Source of the DNA: Streptomyces luteogriseus
GTDB lineage: Bacteria; Actinomycetota; Actinomycetes; Streptomycetales; Streptomycetaceae
Assembly (NCBI RefSeq): GCF_014205055.1
Contig: NZ_JACHMS010000001.1
Coordinates: 7,130,001 to 7,194,000 of the forward strand
Direction: 5' to 3'
Length of the DNA: 64,000 nt
The position numbers and the translations under genes are program-made. Within the stretch, counting starts at the first letter, position 1, and each line of letters opens with the position of its first letter. A model generated the notes under the pieces. It was not told the origin of the DNA. It did not search any database and was given only the letters and a program-made list of their open reading frames with translations. Below are positions 56,643 through 64,000 of the stretch, piece after piece.

Positions 56643-58764
56643 CCCCCGCTCCCACGGCCGTCCGGTCGGGCGACCCGCCGTCGTGGCGCGCCAGCCGGTG
56701 CGGCCACCACACCTTCGGCCCGACGTCCAGGAACAGCGACGTCACCAGGACCGAGCGGACGATGAAGGTGTCGATGAGGACGCCGAGGGCGACCGTGAAG
56801 CCGATCTCGGCGAAGGCGACCATCGGGAGGGTGCCGAGGGCGGCGAAGGTCCCGGCCAGGACCAGGCCGGCGGAGGTGATGACCGCCCCGGTGGCCGCGA
56901 GGCCCGTGACCACGCCCGGTCTGGTGCCCTGGCGGGCCGCCTCCTCGCGGATGCGGGTGGTCAGGAAGATGTTGTAGTCGATGCCCAGGGCTACCAGGAA
57001 CACGAAGACGAACAGCGGGAAGTCGGTCGCCTCGCCCGCGTAGTCGAAGATGTACCGGAACGCGAGCGCGCTGATGCCGAGGGCCGCCGCGAACGACAGG
57101 ATCACCGTGCCGATCAGCAGCAGTGGGGCGATCAGGGCGCGCAGCAGCACACAGAGGATCAACAGGACGACCACCAGCACCAGCGGGATGATCAGCATGT
57201 TGTCGTGCGTGGTCGCCTTGTCCATGTCCAGCAGGGCCGCCGTACCGCCGCCGACCTTGGCATCGGCGTCCGGCACCGCGTGCACGGCGTCCCGCACCCG
57301 CTCGACCGTCTGTTTGGCGGCCTCGCTGTCCGCCGGGGCGGTCATGGTGGCCTCGAAGAGGACCTGGCCCTCGAAGGCCGGTTTGGTGCCGGGCGGCAGA
57401 CCGAGGGACTGGGGGACCACGCCCTGCGTCCCGGCGACCGCGCGGCCCACCTGCACGGCCTGCGCCTGGTTGCTGACGATGACCAGAGGGTCGCCGCTCC
57501 CCGCCGGGAAGTAGCGCGCCGACACCTCCTGCCCGGTGATCGAGTCCGGTTTCCCGGTGAACGCGTCCGCGTTGCCGATGCCCTCCGCGCGCAACTGGAT
57601 CAGGCCCAGCGAGCAGACCGCCAGCGCGAGCGCCGTCGCGGCCCAGACCATCCGCGGCCGGTGCGCGATACGACGGCCCGTGCGGGCCCAGATGCCGCGC
57701 TCGGTCGGGTCGGGACTGCCGTAGTGCGGGACCACCGGCCAGAAGATCCATCGGCCGAAGATCACCAGCAGGGCCGGGAACAGGCTCATCATCGCCACCA
57801 GGGCGACGGCCACGCCGATCGCGGCCACCGGGCCCAGGCCGCTCGTGGAGTTCATCTCCGCGGCCAGCAGCACCAGCATGCTCAGCACGACCGTCGCGCC
57901 GGAGGCGAGCACGGCCGGGCCGGCCCGGTGCAGCGCCAGGGCCATCGCCTCGTGCCGGTCCTCGTGCCGGCGCAGTTCCTCCCGGTAGCGGGCCACCAGC
58001 AGCAGGGCGTAGTCCGTCCCCGCCCCGAAGACCAGCACCGTGAGGATGCCGGCACTCTGGCCGTTGACCGTCAGGCCCCCGTGCTCGGCCAGCAGGTAGA
58101 TCAGCGCCTGGGCGGCGAACAGCGCGCAGACGACCGCGACCAGGGGGACCAGCAACAGCGTCAGGCTGCGGTAGGTGATGAGCAGCATGACGACGACGAC
58201 CGCCATCGCGGAGAGCAGCAGGGTCGAGTCGATGCCCTCGAAGGCCTCCGCGAAGTCCGCGGACGTGCCGCCCGGGCCCGTGATGTGCACGGTCATCCCG
58301 TCGATGTCCGCGCCGACGTCGTCCCGGATGGAGTCCACGGCAGGTGAGATCCGCTCCCAGCCCTCCTCGTCCATCATGATCGGCACGAAGACCTGGGCCG
58401 CTCGCGGATCGGCCTGCCGGTCGAACACCGGCCCCCGCGTCTGCTCCCCGATGATGCCGTGGTCGCTCAGCTGCTTCAGCTGCCGCACGTCCTCGGCGAT
58501 CACCGCCCGGTCCTGCGCCGTCAGGCCGCTCTCCCGCGCGTAGATCACCACCGCCGGGATCTGCTCCGGCCGGAAGTCCTCGGAGATCTGCAGCACCTGC
58601 GTCGACTCCGCGGACCCCGGCAGCCACGACGCGGCGTCGTTGTCCTGCGCGTCGGTGAGCTTCATGGCGAACGGCGCGGCGATGAACAGCACGACCACCC
58701 AGAAGACCAGTACGAGCCACTTGGCCCGCCGTCCGCAGACGAGATGTGCGACGCCCTGCTTCAT
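56623..58764 (-). CDS. MMPL/RND family membrane transporter
   Basis: 713 residues, minus strand. About 12 TM helices in the two-fold RND layout. TM1 is at about 14-34 (WLVLVFWVVVLFIAAPFA), then an extracellular loop, a central MMPL helix block with FGAGTDYALLLVARYREELR, and a second block with FVFLVALGIDYNIFLTTRIREE. These GxDYxxFL-type motifs carry the proton-relay Asp-Tyr pairs of the family. MmpL proteins export lipids or small molecules; the substrate is unknown. The ATG at 58764 has GGAGGGG upstream. It overlaps rsmB tail to tail. Confidence 0.92.
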   Translation of the reverse strand: MKQGVAHLVCGRRAKWLVLVFWVVVLFIAAPFAMKLTDAQDNDAASWLPGSAESTQVLQISEDFRPEQIPAVVIYARESGLTAQDRAVIAEDVRQLKQLSDHGIIGEQTRGPVFDRQADPRAAQVFVPIMMDEEGWERISPAVDSIRDDVGADIDGMTVHITGPGGTSADFAEAFEGIDSTLLLSAMAVVVVMLLITYRSLTLLLVPLVAVVCALFAAQALIYLLAEHGGLTVNGQSAGILTVLVFGAGTDYALLLVARYREELRRHEDRHEAMALALHRAGPAVLASGATVVLSMLVLLAAEMNSTSGLGPVAAIGVAVALVAMMSLFPALLVIFGRWIFWPVVPHYGSPDPTERGIWARTGRRIAHRPRMVWAATALALAVCSLGLIQLRAEGIGNADAFTGKPDSITGQEVSARYFPAGSGDPLVIVSNQAQAVQVGRAVAGTQGVVPQSLGLPPGTKPAFEGQVLFEATMTAPADSEAAKQTVERVRDAVHAVPDADAKVGGGTAALLDMDKATTHDNMLIIPLVLVVVLLILCVLLRALIAPLLLIGTVILSFAAALGISALAFRYIFDYAGEATDFPLFVFVFLVALGIDYNIFLTTRIREEAARQGTRPGVVTGLAATGAVITSAGLVLAGTFAALGTLPMVAFAEIGFTVALGVLIDTFIVRSVLVTSLFLDVGPKVWWPHRLARHDGGSPDRTAVGAGVSRSDE

Positions 58765-58784
58765 GACGGTCCCCTCCACGAAGA

Positions 58785-58824
58785 CGCCCGGTAGAGGGCG
58801 CGGGGAACTGTGCGACAAGCCACC
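58785..58824 (+). repeat. Dispersed Streptomyces intergenic repeat, copy 2
   Basis: cgccc-ggtaga-gggcg hairpin, then cggggaactgtgcgacaagc. Matches copy 1 (33008-33050) at all but one base over about 20 bases and in the flanking short hairpin. Lies between the MMPL start and rpe. Confidence 0.7.
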
Positions 58825-58895
58825 CGAGTCCCGCGCCCGACGGACCACCTGGGTCCGATGCTCACAACCCCCGGAGGGCATGGCAGTCTTAGGAC

Positions 58896-59582
58896 ATGGC
58901 CGCGCAGATCAACCCCAGCATCCTGTCCGCAGACTTCGCCCGCCTCGCGGACGAGGCGAAGGCCGTGGAAGGAGCCGACTGGCTCCACGTCGACGTCATG
59001 GACAACCATTTCGTCCCGAACCTCACGCTCGGTGTGCCGGTCGTAGAGTCGCTGGCCCGTGCGACGGACACCCCGCTGGACTGCCATCTGATGATCGAGG
59101 CCCCCGATCGGTGGGCGCCCCAGTACGTGGAAGCGGGGGCCGGTTCGGTCACCTTTCACGTCGAGGCCGCCGCAGCTCCGGTCCGGCTCGCCCGGGAGAT
59201 CCGTGCCAAGGGCGCCCGCGCCTCCATGGCGCTGAAGCCCGCGACTCCCATCGAGCCGTACGAGGACCTGCTCCCCGAGCTCGACATGCTGCTGATCATG
59301 ACGGTCGAACCGGGCTTCGGGGGACAGGCCTTCCTCGACATCATGCTTCCGAAGATCCGCCGCACCCGCGAGTTGATCAGCAAGCACGGACTGGAACTCT
59401 GGCTCCAGGTCGACGGCGGAGTTTCCGCTTCGACGATCGAGCGGTGCGCGGACGCCGGAGCCGACGTTTTCGTGGCCGGATCGGCGGTCTACGGGGCAAA
59501 CGACCCGGCCCAGGCGGTACGTGCACTACGCACGCAGGCCGAGGCGGCGACGGCGAAGGCCTCCTGGGCCTGCGACCACTGA
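58896..59582 (+). CDS. rpe: Ribulose-phosphate 3-epimerase
   Basis: 228 residues. Interconverts ribulose 5-phosphate and xylulose 5-phosphate. Barrel motifs INPSILSADFA, WLHVDVMDNHFVPNLT, CHLMIE, TVEPGFGGQ and QVDGGVS are intact, including the metal His and Asp. The ATG at 58896 leaves the family-standard N terminus. Confidence 0.96.
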   Translation: MAAQINPSILSADFARLADEAKAVEGADWLHVDVMDNHFVPNLTLGVPVVESLARATDTPLDCHLMIEAPDRWAPQYVEAGAGSVTFHVEAAAAPVRLAREIRAKGARASMALKPATPIEPYEDLLPELDMLLIMTVEPGFGGQAFLDIMLPKIRRTRELISKHGLELWLQVDGGVSASTIERCADAGADVFVAGSAVYGANDPAQAVRALRTQAEAATAKASWACDH

Positions 59583-59660
59583 GCCACAGCAAAGTGAACG
59601 GCTCTCATCAGGGCTGATCAACCGCGCCACATCTGCAAGGATGAACGGCGAATCCAGAGT

Positions 59661-60704
59661 GTGAACAGCAGTGAGGAGATCGCCGTGTCGGGTATGTCGG
59701 CGGGCCGGTCAGCCATGCGGATGGGACCCGCTGAGCTGGTGCAGGCGGCGGCCATGGCCCGCCGCTTCTACCTCGAGGGCAAGTCCAAGATCCAGATCGC
59801 GGAGGAGTTCGGCGTCAGCCGCTTCAAGGTGGCCCGGGTCCTGGAGACCGCCCTCGAAAGGGATCTCGTGCGTATCGAGATCCGTGTCCCTGCCGAACTG
59901 GACGCCGAGCGCTCGGACGCGCTCCGCGCCCGCTACGGCCTCAGGCACGCCGTCGTGGTCGAGTCTCCGGCCGAGGCCGAGGAGACGCCCGACCCCGAGA
60001 ACCTGGGAGAGGTGGCCGCCGACCTGCTCGGCGAACTGGTCGACGAAGGTGATGTGCTGGGCCTGGCCTGGGGCCGCTCCACCATCCACATGGCGGCGGC
60101 GCTCGACCGGCTGCCCCCGTGCACGGTGGTGCAGCTGACGGGCGTGTACGACGCCGGTACCGCCGAACGCGGCTCGGTCGAGGCCGTGCGCCGCGCCGCC
60201 CAGGTGTCCGGCGGAGACGCCCATCCCATCTACGCCCCGATGCTGCTGCCCGACGCGGCCACGGCCACGGCGCTGCGCAACCAGACGGGGATCGCCCGGG
60301 CCTTCGAGCACTTCGACAAGGTCACCGTCGCCTGTGTCTCCATCGGCTCCTGGGAGCCGGGCATCTCCACGGTGCACGACATGCTCAGCGACGAGGAGCG
60401 CGCGCACTACGCCTCGCTCGGTGTCGCCGCCGAGATGTCCGCGCACCTCTTCGACGCCGACGGCCGCCGGGTCGGCCGGGACCTGGGCGAGCGGTGCATC
60501 ACGGTGAAGGCCGACCAGCTCCGCCGGATCCCCGAGGTCGTGGCGATCGCGGGCGGGCAGCGCAAGGGTCCCGCGATCGACGCGGTGCTGCGGTCCGGGC
60601 TCGTCACCAGCCTGGTGACGGACACCTCGGCCGCGGACTACCTGATGACGGCCGGCCCGGCACCGAAGTCCGCGCTCAACAGGTCCGACCCGGACGGAGT
60701 CTGA
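59661..60704 (+). CDS. SorC/DeoR-type sugar-binding transcriptional regulator
   Basis: 347 residues. An N-terminal helix-turn-helix (about 40-63, KSKIQIAEEFGVSRFKVARVLE) and a large sugar-phosphate-binding domain with GDVLGLAWGRST, TVVQLTGVYD and IAGGQRKGPAI. Ligand unknown; closeness to rpe suggests a pentose or sugar phosphate. The start is taken as GTG at 59661; the in-frame GTG at 59685 has a better GAGGAG ribosome binding site and would remove 8 residues. Confidence 0.9.
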   Translation: MNSSEEIAVSGMSAGRSAMRMGPAELVQAAAMARRFYLEGKSKIQIAEEFGVSRFKVARVLETALERDLVRIEIRVPAELDAERSDALRARYGLRHAVVVESPAEAEETPDPENLGEVAADLLGELVDEGDVLGLAWGRSTIHMAAALDRLPPCTVVQLTGVYDAGTAERGSVEAVRRAAQVSGGDAHPIYAPMLLPDAATATALRNQTGIARAFEHFDKVTVACVSIGSWEPGISTVHDMLSDEERAHYASLGVAAEMSAHLFDADGRRVGRDLGERCITVKADQLRRIPEVVAIAGGQRKGPAIDAVLRSGLVTSLVTDTSAADYLMTAGPAPKSALNRSDPDGV

Positions 60705-60707
60705 CGG

Positions 60708-61082
60708 ATGGTCAGGGAGTCGCGCGGGGTGCCCGGTGATCCGGCGGGCCGGATCGTGCTCGTCCTGGACCTGGACGGGGTCACGGACAAGGCGGGCCTG
60801 ATGGACCGCTGTGCCCGTGACCTGGCCCTGCCCGACTGGTTCGGCCGCAACTGGGACGCCCTCGCCGACTGCCTCGCCGACCCCGCCCTCTGGCCCGAGG
60901 AGGCCGGGGAGCGGGGGCTGCTGGTCGTCGTCCGGGGCTGGCGGAAGTACGCCGAGACACGGCCCGACGAGTGGCAGGTCGCCGAGGAGATCTTCGCTGA
61001 GGCGACGGACCGGGGCCCGGGGCTGTTCGTGACCCTCGGCCTTGGAGAATCCTCCGAGAGGCCCCCTGACCAGCCTGGATGA
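60708..61082 (+). CDS. Barstar-family (ribonuclease inhibitor-like) protein
   Basis: 124 residues. Contains the barstar core LPDWFGRNWDALADCLADP and the LDLDGVTDKAGLMDRCARDL start, with a final edge strand. The canonical barstar binds and inhibits barnase. No barnase-like RNase lies near, so this is either an orphan immunity protein or has another role. The ATG lies 3 bases after the SorC-type regulator's stop; it is probably co-transcribed with it. Confidence 0.88.
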   Translation: MVRESRGVPGDPAGRIVLVLDLDGVTDKAGLMDRCARDLALPDWFGRNWDALADCLADPALWPEEAGERGLLVVVRGWRKYAETRPDEWQVAEEIFAEATDRGPGLFVTLGLGESSERPPDQPG

Positions 61083-61190
61083 TCCGCTGGGGGCGGTTCG
61101 GGCGGGTGGCATGGGAGAATGAAGTACGTGCTCTTTCCCCCTGGCCGGCCGGCCCGGGGGTCACCTCTGATCGACTGGGATGTGCAGCAC

Positions 61191-62633
61191 GTGCGTTTCC
61201 TCAATGACATCCAGCCCGGGTACGACCTGACGTACGACGACGTCTTCATGGTGCCGAGCCGCTCCTCGGTGGGCTCGCGGCAGGCCGTCGACCTCAGCTC
61301 CCCGGACGGCACGGGCACCACCATCCCGCTCGTCGTCGCCAACATGACCGCCATCGCCGGACGCCGCATGGCCGAGACCGTGGCCCGCCGTGGCGGCCTC
61401 GTGGTGATACCGCAGGACATCCCGAACGACGTGGTGACCGACGTCGTCTCCTGGGTGAAGAGCCGGCACCTGGTGCTGGACACCCCGATCATCCTGTCCC
61501 CGCACCAGACCGTCGCGGACGCGCTGGGGCTGCTGCCCAAGCGTGCGCACAACGCGGGCGTCGTCGTCGACGAGAACCACAAGCCCATCGGCGTGGTCAC
61601 CGACTCCGACCTCTCCGGCGTCGACCGCTTCACGCAGCTCGCCGAGGTCATGTCCCGGGACCTGCTGCTCATCGACGCGGACAAGGACGCGGGCGAGGCC
61701 TTCAACACCCTCGACCACGCCAACCGCCGCTACGCCCCCGCGGTCAACCAGGACGGCACGCTCGCCGGCATCCTGACCCGCAAGGGTGCCCTGCGCGCCA
61801 CGCTCTACCAACCGGCCACCGACGCGCGGGGACGGTTGCGCATCGCCGCCGCCGTCGGCATCAACGGCGACGTCGCGGGCAAGGCGCAGGAGCTGCTGGA
61901 CGCGGGCGTCGACGCGCTCGTCATCGACACGGCCCACGGCCACCAGGAGTCGATGATCAGCGCCCTGAAGCTGGTACGCGACCTCGACCCGCGGGTGCCG
62001 ATCGTCGCGGGCAACGTGGTCGCCGCCGCGGGTGTGCGCGATCTGATCGAGGCCGGCGCGGACATCGTCAAGGTGGGTGTCGGCCCCGGCGCCATGTGCA
62101 CCACGCGCATGATGACCGGCGTCGGCCGCCCGCAGTTCTCCGCCGTCCTGGAATGCGCCGCCGAGGCGAAGAAGTACGGCAAGCACGTGTGGGCCGACGG
62201 CGGTGTCCGCCACCCGCGCGACGTGGCCATGGCCCTCGCGGCCGGCGCCTCCAATGTGATGGTCGGTTCCTGGTTCGCGGGCACCTACGAGTCCCCGGGC
62301 GACCTCCAGCACGACGCCCAGGGCCGTGCCTACAAGGAGTCCTTCGGCATGGCGTCCGCCCGGGCCGTGCGCAACCGCACCTCGGAGGAGTCCGCGTACG
62401 ACCGCGCCCGCAAGGCGCTGTTCGAGGAAGGCATCTCCACCTCCCGCATGTTCCTCGACCCGGCTCGCCCGGGCGTCGAGGACCTGATCGACTCGATCAT
62501 CGCGGGCGTCCGCTCCTCCTGCACCTACGCCGGTGCGGGCTCCCTGGAGGAGTTCGCGGAGAAGGCCATCGTCGGCATCCAGAGCGCCGCCGGTTACGCG
62601 GAGGGCAAGCCCCTGCACGCCAGCTGGAGCTGA
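61191..62633 (+). CDS. guaB1: GuaB1-type IMP dehydrogenase-related protein (possible GMP reductase)
   Basis: 480 residues. IMPDH/GMPR barrel with a Bateman domain of two CBS motifs (about 95-205) inserted. The catalytic Cys is C303 in GPGAMCTTRM. This GuaB1 family is distinct from the main IMPDH (GuaB2); a mycobacterial GuaB1 has been shown to be a GMP reductase with a CBS domain. The GTG at 61191 gives the family-standard MRFLNDIQPGYDLTYDD; an ATG at 61119 would add 24 residues. Adjacent hairpin ends the transcript. Confidence 0.93.
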   Translation: MRFLNDIQPGYDLTYDDVFMVPSRSSVGSRQAVDLSSPDGTGTTIPLVVANMTAIAGRRMAETVARRGGLVVIPQDIPNDVVTDVVSWVKSRHLVLDTPIILSPHQTVADALGLLPKRAHNAGVVVDENHKPIGVVTDSDLSGVDRFTQLAEVMSRDLLLIDADKDAGEAFNTLDHANRRYAPAVNQDGTLAGILTRKGALRATLYQPATDARGRLRIAAAVGINGDVAGKAQELLDAGVDALVIDTAHGHQESMISALKLVRDLDPRVPIVAGNVVAAAGVRDLIEAGADIVKVGVGPGAMCTTRMMTGVGRPQFSAVLECAAEAKKYGKHVWADGGVRHPRDVAMALAAGASNVMVGSWFAGTYESPGDLQHDAQGRAYKESFGMASARAVRNRTSEESAYDRARKALFEEGISTSRMFLDPARPGVEDLIDSIIAGVRSSCTYAGAGSLEEFAEKAIVGIQSAAGYAEGKPLHASWS

Positions 62634-62652
62634 CGGCCCCGACGCCCCGTCG

Positions 62653-62696
62653 AACGGCCCCCGTCGACCCGCCCCGCGGGACGAACGGGGGCCGTT
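62653..62696 (+). terminator. guaB1 terminator hairpin
   Basis: A 12-bp stem (aacggcccccgt / acgggggccgtt) with an inner cccgc/gcggg helix in the loop, 19 bases after the guaB1 stop, ending in a short gtt. Confidence 0.7.
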
Positions 62697-62791
62697 CCGT
62701 TGCGTCGTCGGGGCCCTCCGGAAGGTGCCGATGCAACACTCGACAGCCGTTCCGCAACGAACACCCGCCCATCCCCGGCGAACGCAATGAT

Positions 62792-62848
62792 CTTGCAGGT
62801 ACGCGCAAGGTTGCTGCATTTCGACAGCAACGCCGTTGCTCATAGGCT
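62792..62848 (+). promoter_or_regulatory. Promoter with stacked dyads upstream of the APC permease
   Basis: TTCGAC (62820-62825), 17 bases, TAGGCT (62843-62848) is a good Streptomyces promoter. Overlapping it are two adjacent dyads with equal 8-base spacers: cttgc-N8-gcaag (62792-62809) and gttgctg-N8-cagcaac (62810-62831), then gcaac-N3-gttgc (62827-62839). The rest of the 319-bp gap (62697-62791 and 62849-62952) shows nothing firm. The TTGC/GCAA dyads resemble operators of Lrp/AsnC regulators, which fits an amino-acid permease. Confidence 0.5.
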
Positions 62849-62952
62849 GTCGCCTCGTACGTGGCGTGGCGGGGACTCCGCTCGGTGGGTCCCTGTCTCC
62901 TGGGTGCCCGCGGTCCCTGCCGCCCTGACCGGCAGCGATAAGGAGCCAGCGC

Positions 62953-64000
62953 GTGCTCGACCAAGGCGCACCCCCGCAGAATCCAGGCCAGACAGCCGCC
63001 CCCGCGTCCCCCGGCATCGGCGCGCGCCTCATGCGCCGCAAGCCCGTGGAACGCCTGGTCGCGGAAGGTGGGCAGGGCGAGGGAGGCTCGCTGCGCCGCA
63101 CCCTCGGGCTGTGGCAGCTCACCATGATCAGCATCGGTGCCACCCTCGGCACCGGCATCTTCGTCGTCCTCGGCGAGGCCGTCCCCAAGGCGGGACCGGC
63201 CGTCACGCTCTCCTTCGTCATCGCCGGCCTCACCGCCCTGTTCTCGGCCCTGTCCTACGCCGAACTGGCCGGCACCATCCCGGTCGCCGGCTCCTCCTAC
63301 TCGTATGCGTACGCAACGATGGGTGAGCTGATCGCCTGGATATGCGGCTGGTGCCTGGTCCTGGAGTACGGCGTCTCGGTCGCCGCCGTCGCGGTCGGCT
63401 GGGGCGAGTACCTCAACGAGCTGCTCGACGGGACCATCGGCGTCACCATCCCCGCCGCCCTCTCCGCCCCGCCCGGCGACGGCGGCGTGTTCAACCTGCC
63501 GGCACTCATCGTCGTCCTGCTCGCGATGGCGTTCCTGCTGGGCGGCGCCCGCGAGTCCGCCCGCGCCAACACCGTCATGGTCGTCGTGAAGATCGCCGCG
63601 CTGGTGATGTTCTGCGCCATCGGCGTCCAGGGCTTCCGCTCCGGCAACTACGAGAACTTCATGCCGCTGGGCATGGCCGGCGTCAGCGCGGCCGGCGCCA
63701 CGCTGTTCTTCTCCTACATCGGCTTCGACGCCGCCTCCACCGCAGGCGAGGAGGCCAAGAACGCCCAGCGCGACCTGCCCCGCGCGATCATGCTGTCGCT
63801 GGTCATCGTCACCGCGCTGTACGTCCTCGTCGCGGCCGTCGCGGTCGGCGCCAAGCCCTGGAAGGGCTTCACCGACTCCGAGGCCGCCCTCGCCCAGATC
63901 ATGCGCGAGGTCACCGGGCAGACCTTCTGGGGCACGCTGCTGGCGTTCTGCGCCGTCATCGCCATCGCCAGCGTGGTGCTGACCGTGCTGTACGGCCAGA
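62953..64000 (+). CDS. APC-superfamily amino acid permease (N-terminal part)
   Basis: Truncated by the right edge; 349 codons present. A 55-residue cytoplasmic N terminus is followed by TM1 with the unwound IGATLGTGIFVVLG characteristic of APC transporters, and further helices. FFSYIGFDAASTAGEEAKNAQRDLPRAI is the TM6 region with the following loop of the cationic/general amino-acid type. A GTG start is used with AAGGAGCC upstream. The substrate is not fixed by the visible part. Confidence 0.9.
   Translation, partial: MLDQGAPPQNPGQTAAPASPGIGARLMRRKPVERLVAEGGQGEGGSLRRTLGLWQLTMISIGATLGTGIFVVLGEAVPKAGPAVTLSFVIAGLTALFSALSYAELAGTIPVAGSSYSYAYATMGELIAWICGWCLVLEYGVSVAAVAVGWGEYLNELLDGTIGVTIPAALSAPPGDGGVFNLPALIVVLLAMAFLLGGARESARANTVMVVVKIAALVMFCAIGVQGFRSGNYENFMPLGMAGVSAAGATLFFSYIGFDAASTAGEEAKNAQRDLPRAIMLSLVIVTALYVLVAAVAVGAKPWKGFTDSEAALAQIMREVTGQTFWGTLLAFCAVIAIASVVLTVLYGQ

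Overview
The window is a conserved core-chromosome segment of a Streptomyces (high-GC actinomycete). The evidence is the extreme GC bias, the many GTG and TTG starts with GGAG-type ribosome binding sites, and near-textbook copies of Streptomyces regulators: BldD with its c-di-GMP motif, and the nucleoid protein sIHF. From memory, the gene order matches the S. coelicolor segment running from pimA down to the GuaB1-type IMPDH. Species cannot be fixed from the sequence. No insertion sequence, prophage, CRISPR array or biosynthetic cluster is visible. Novelty here lies in regulatory DNA, small unexplained repeats, decayed genes and substituted active sites.

Layout. 1-3.3 kb: end of a PimA-like mannosyltransferase, a degenerate 38-bp tandem repeat, a LemA-like membrane protein, and the PLP synthase pair pdxS-pdxT. 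3.3-13.5 kb: yebC, the Holliday-junction operon ruvCAB, the Sec accessory genes yajC-secD-secF, then apt and the (p)ppGpp enzyme relA. 13.5-21.7 kb: a DUF349 protein, a membrane-anchored cyclophilin, an MBL-fold hydrolase, hisS, a decayed ABC-ATPase pseudogene, a VKOR-family protein, rarA and rpsD. 21.9-28.6 kb: two small membrane-associated proteins, alaS, ruvX, mltG and aroE. 28.6-35.3 kb: a repeat-bearing membrane protein, aroC-aroK-aroB, a P-loop kinase-like protein, an M24 peptidase homologue with altered metal ligands, efp and nusB. 35.5-46.3 kb: bldD (minus strand), then the pyrimidine operon pyrR-pyrB-pyrC-(PH-like protein)-carA-carB-pyrD-pyrF. 46.5-53.1 kb: sIHF, gmk, rpoZ, coaBC, metK, a tRNA-like tract and a helicase-less priA. 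53.2-64 kb: an HTH protein, fmt, rsmB, an MMPL transporter, rpe, a SorC-type regulator, a barstar-like protein, guaB1 and the start of an APC permease.

How the genes work together. The window holds pyrimidine nucleotide synthesis (all steps except pyrE), four shikimate-pathway enzymes, PLP synthesis, purine salvage and its stringent-response link (apt, relA, gmk, rpoZ, guaB1), and translation (alaS, hisS, rpsD, efp, fmt, rsmB). Three DNA-repair or replication-restart loci (ruvCAB, rarA, priA) each carry a close match to the actinobacterial RecA-independent DNA-damage promoter motif TTGTCRGTG-N8-TAnnnT. For rarA and priA the predicted transcript would begin at or very near the start codon. This shared promoter signature is the most coherent non-obvious signal in the window.

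Other points of interest are the 38-bp minisatellite after pimA, an M24 protein with three substituted metal ligands, a tRNA-like tract between metK and priA, a 19-bp tandem duplication of the pyrD initiation region, dyad-rich operators in front of the APC permease and the HTH gene, and two copies of a dispersed intergenic repeat.
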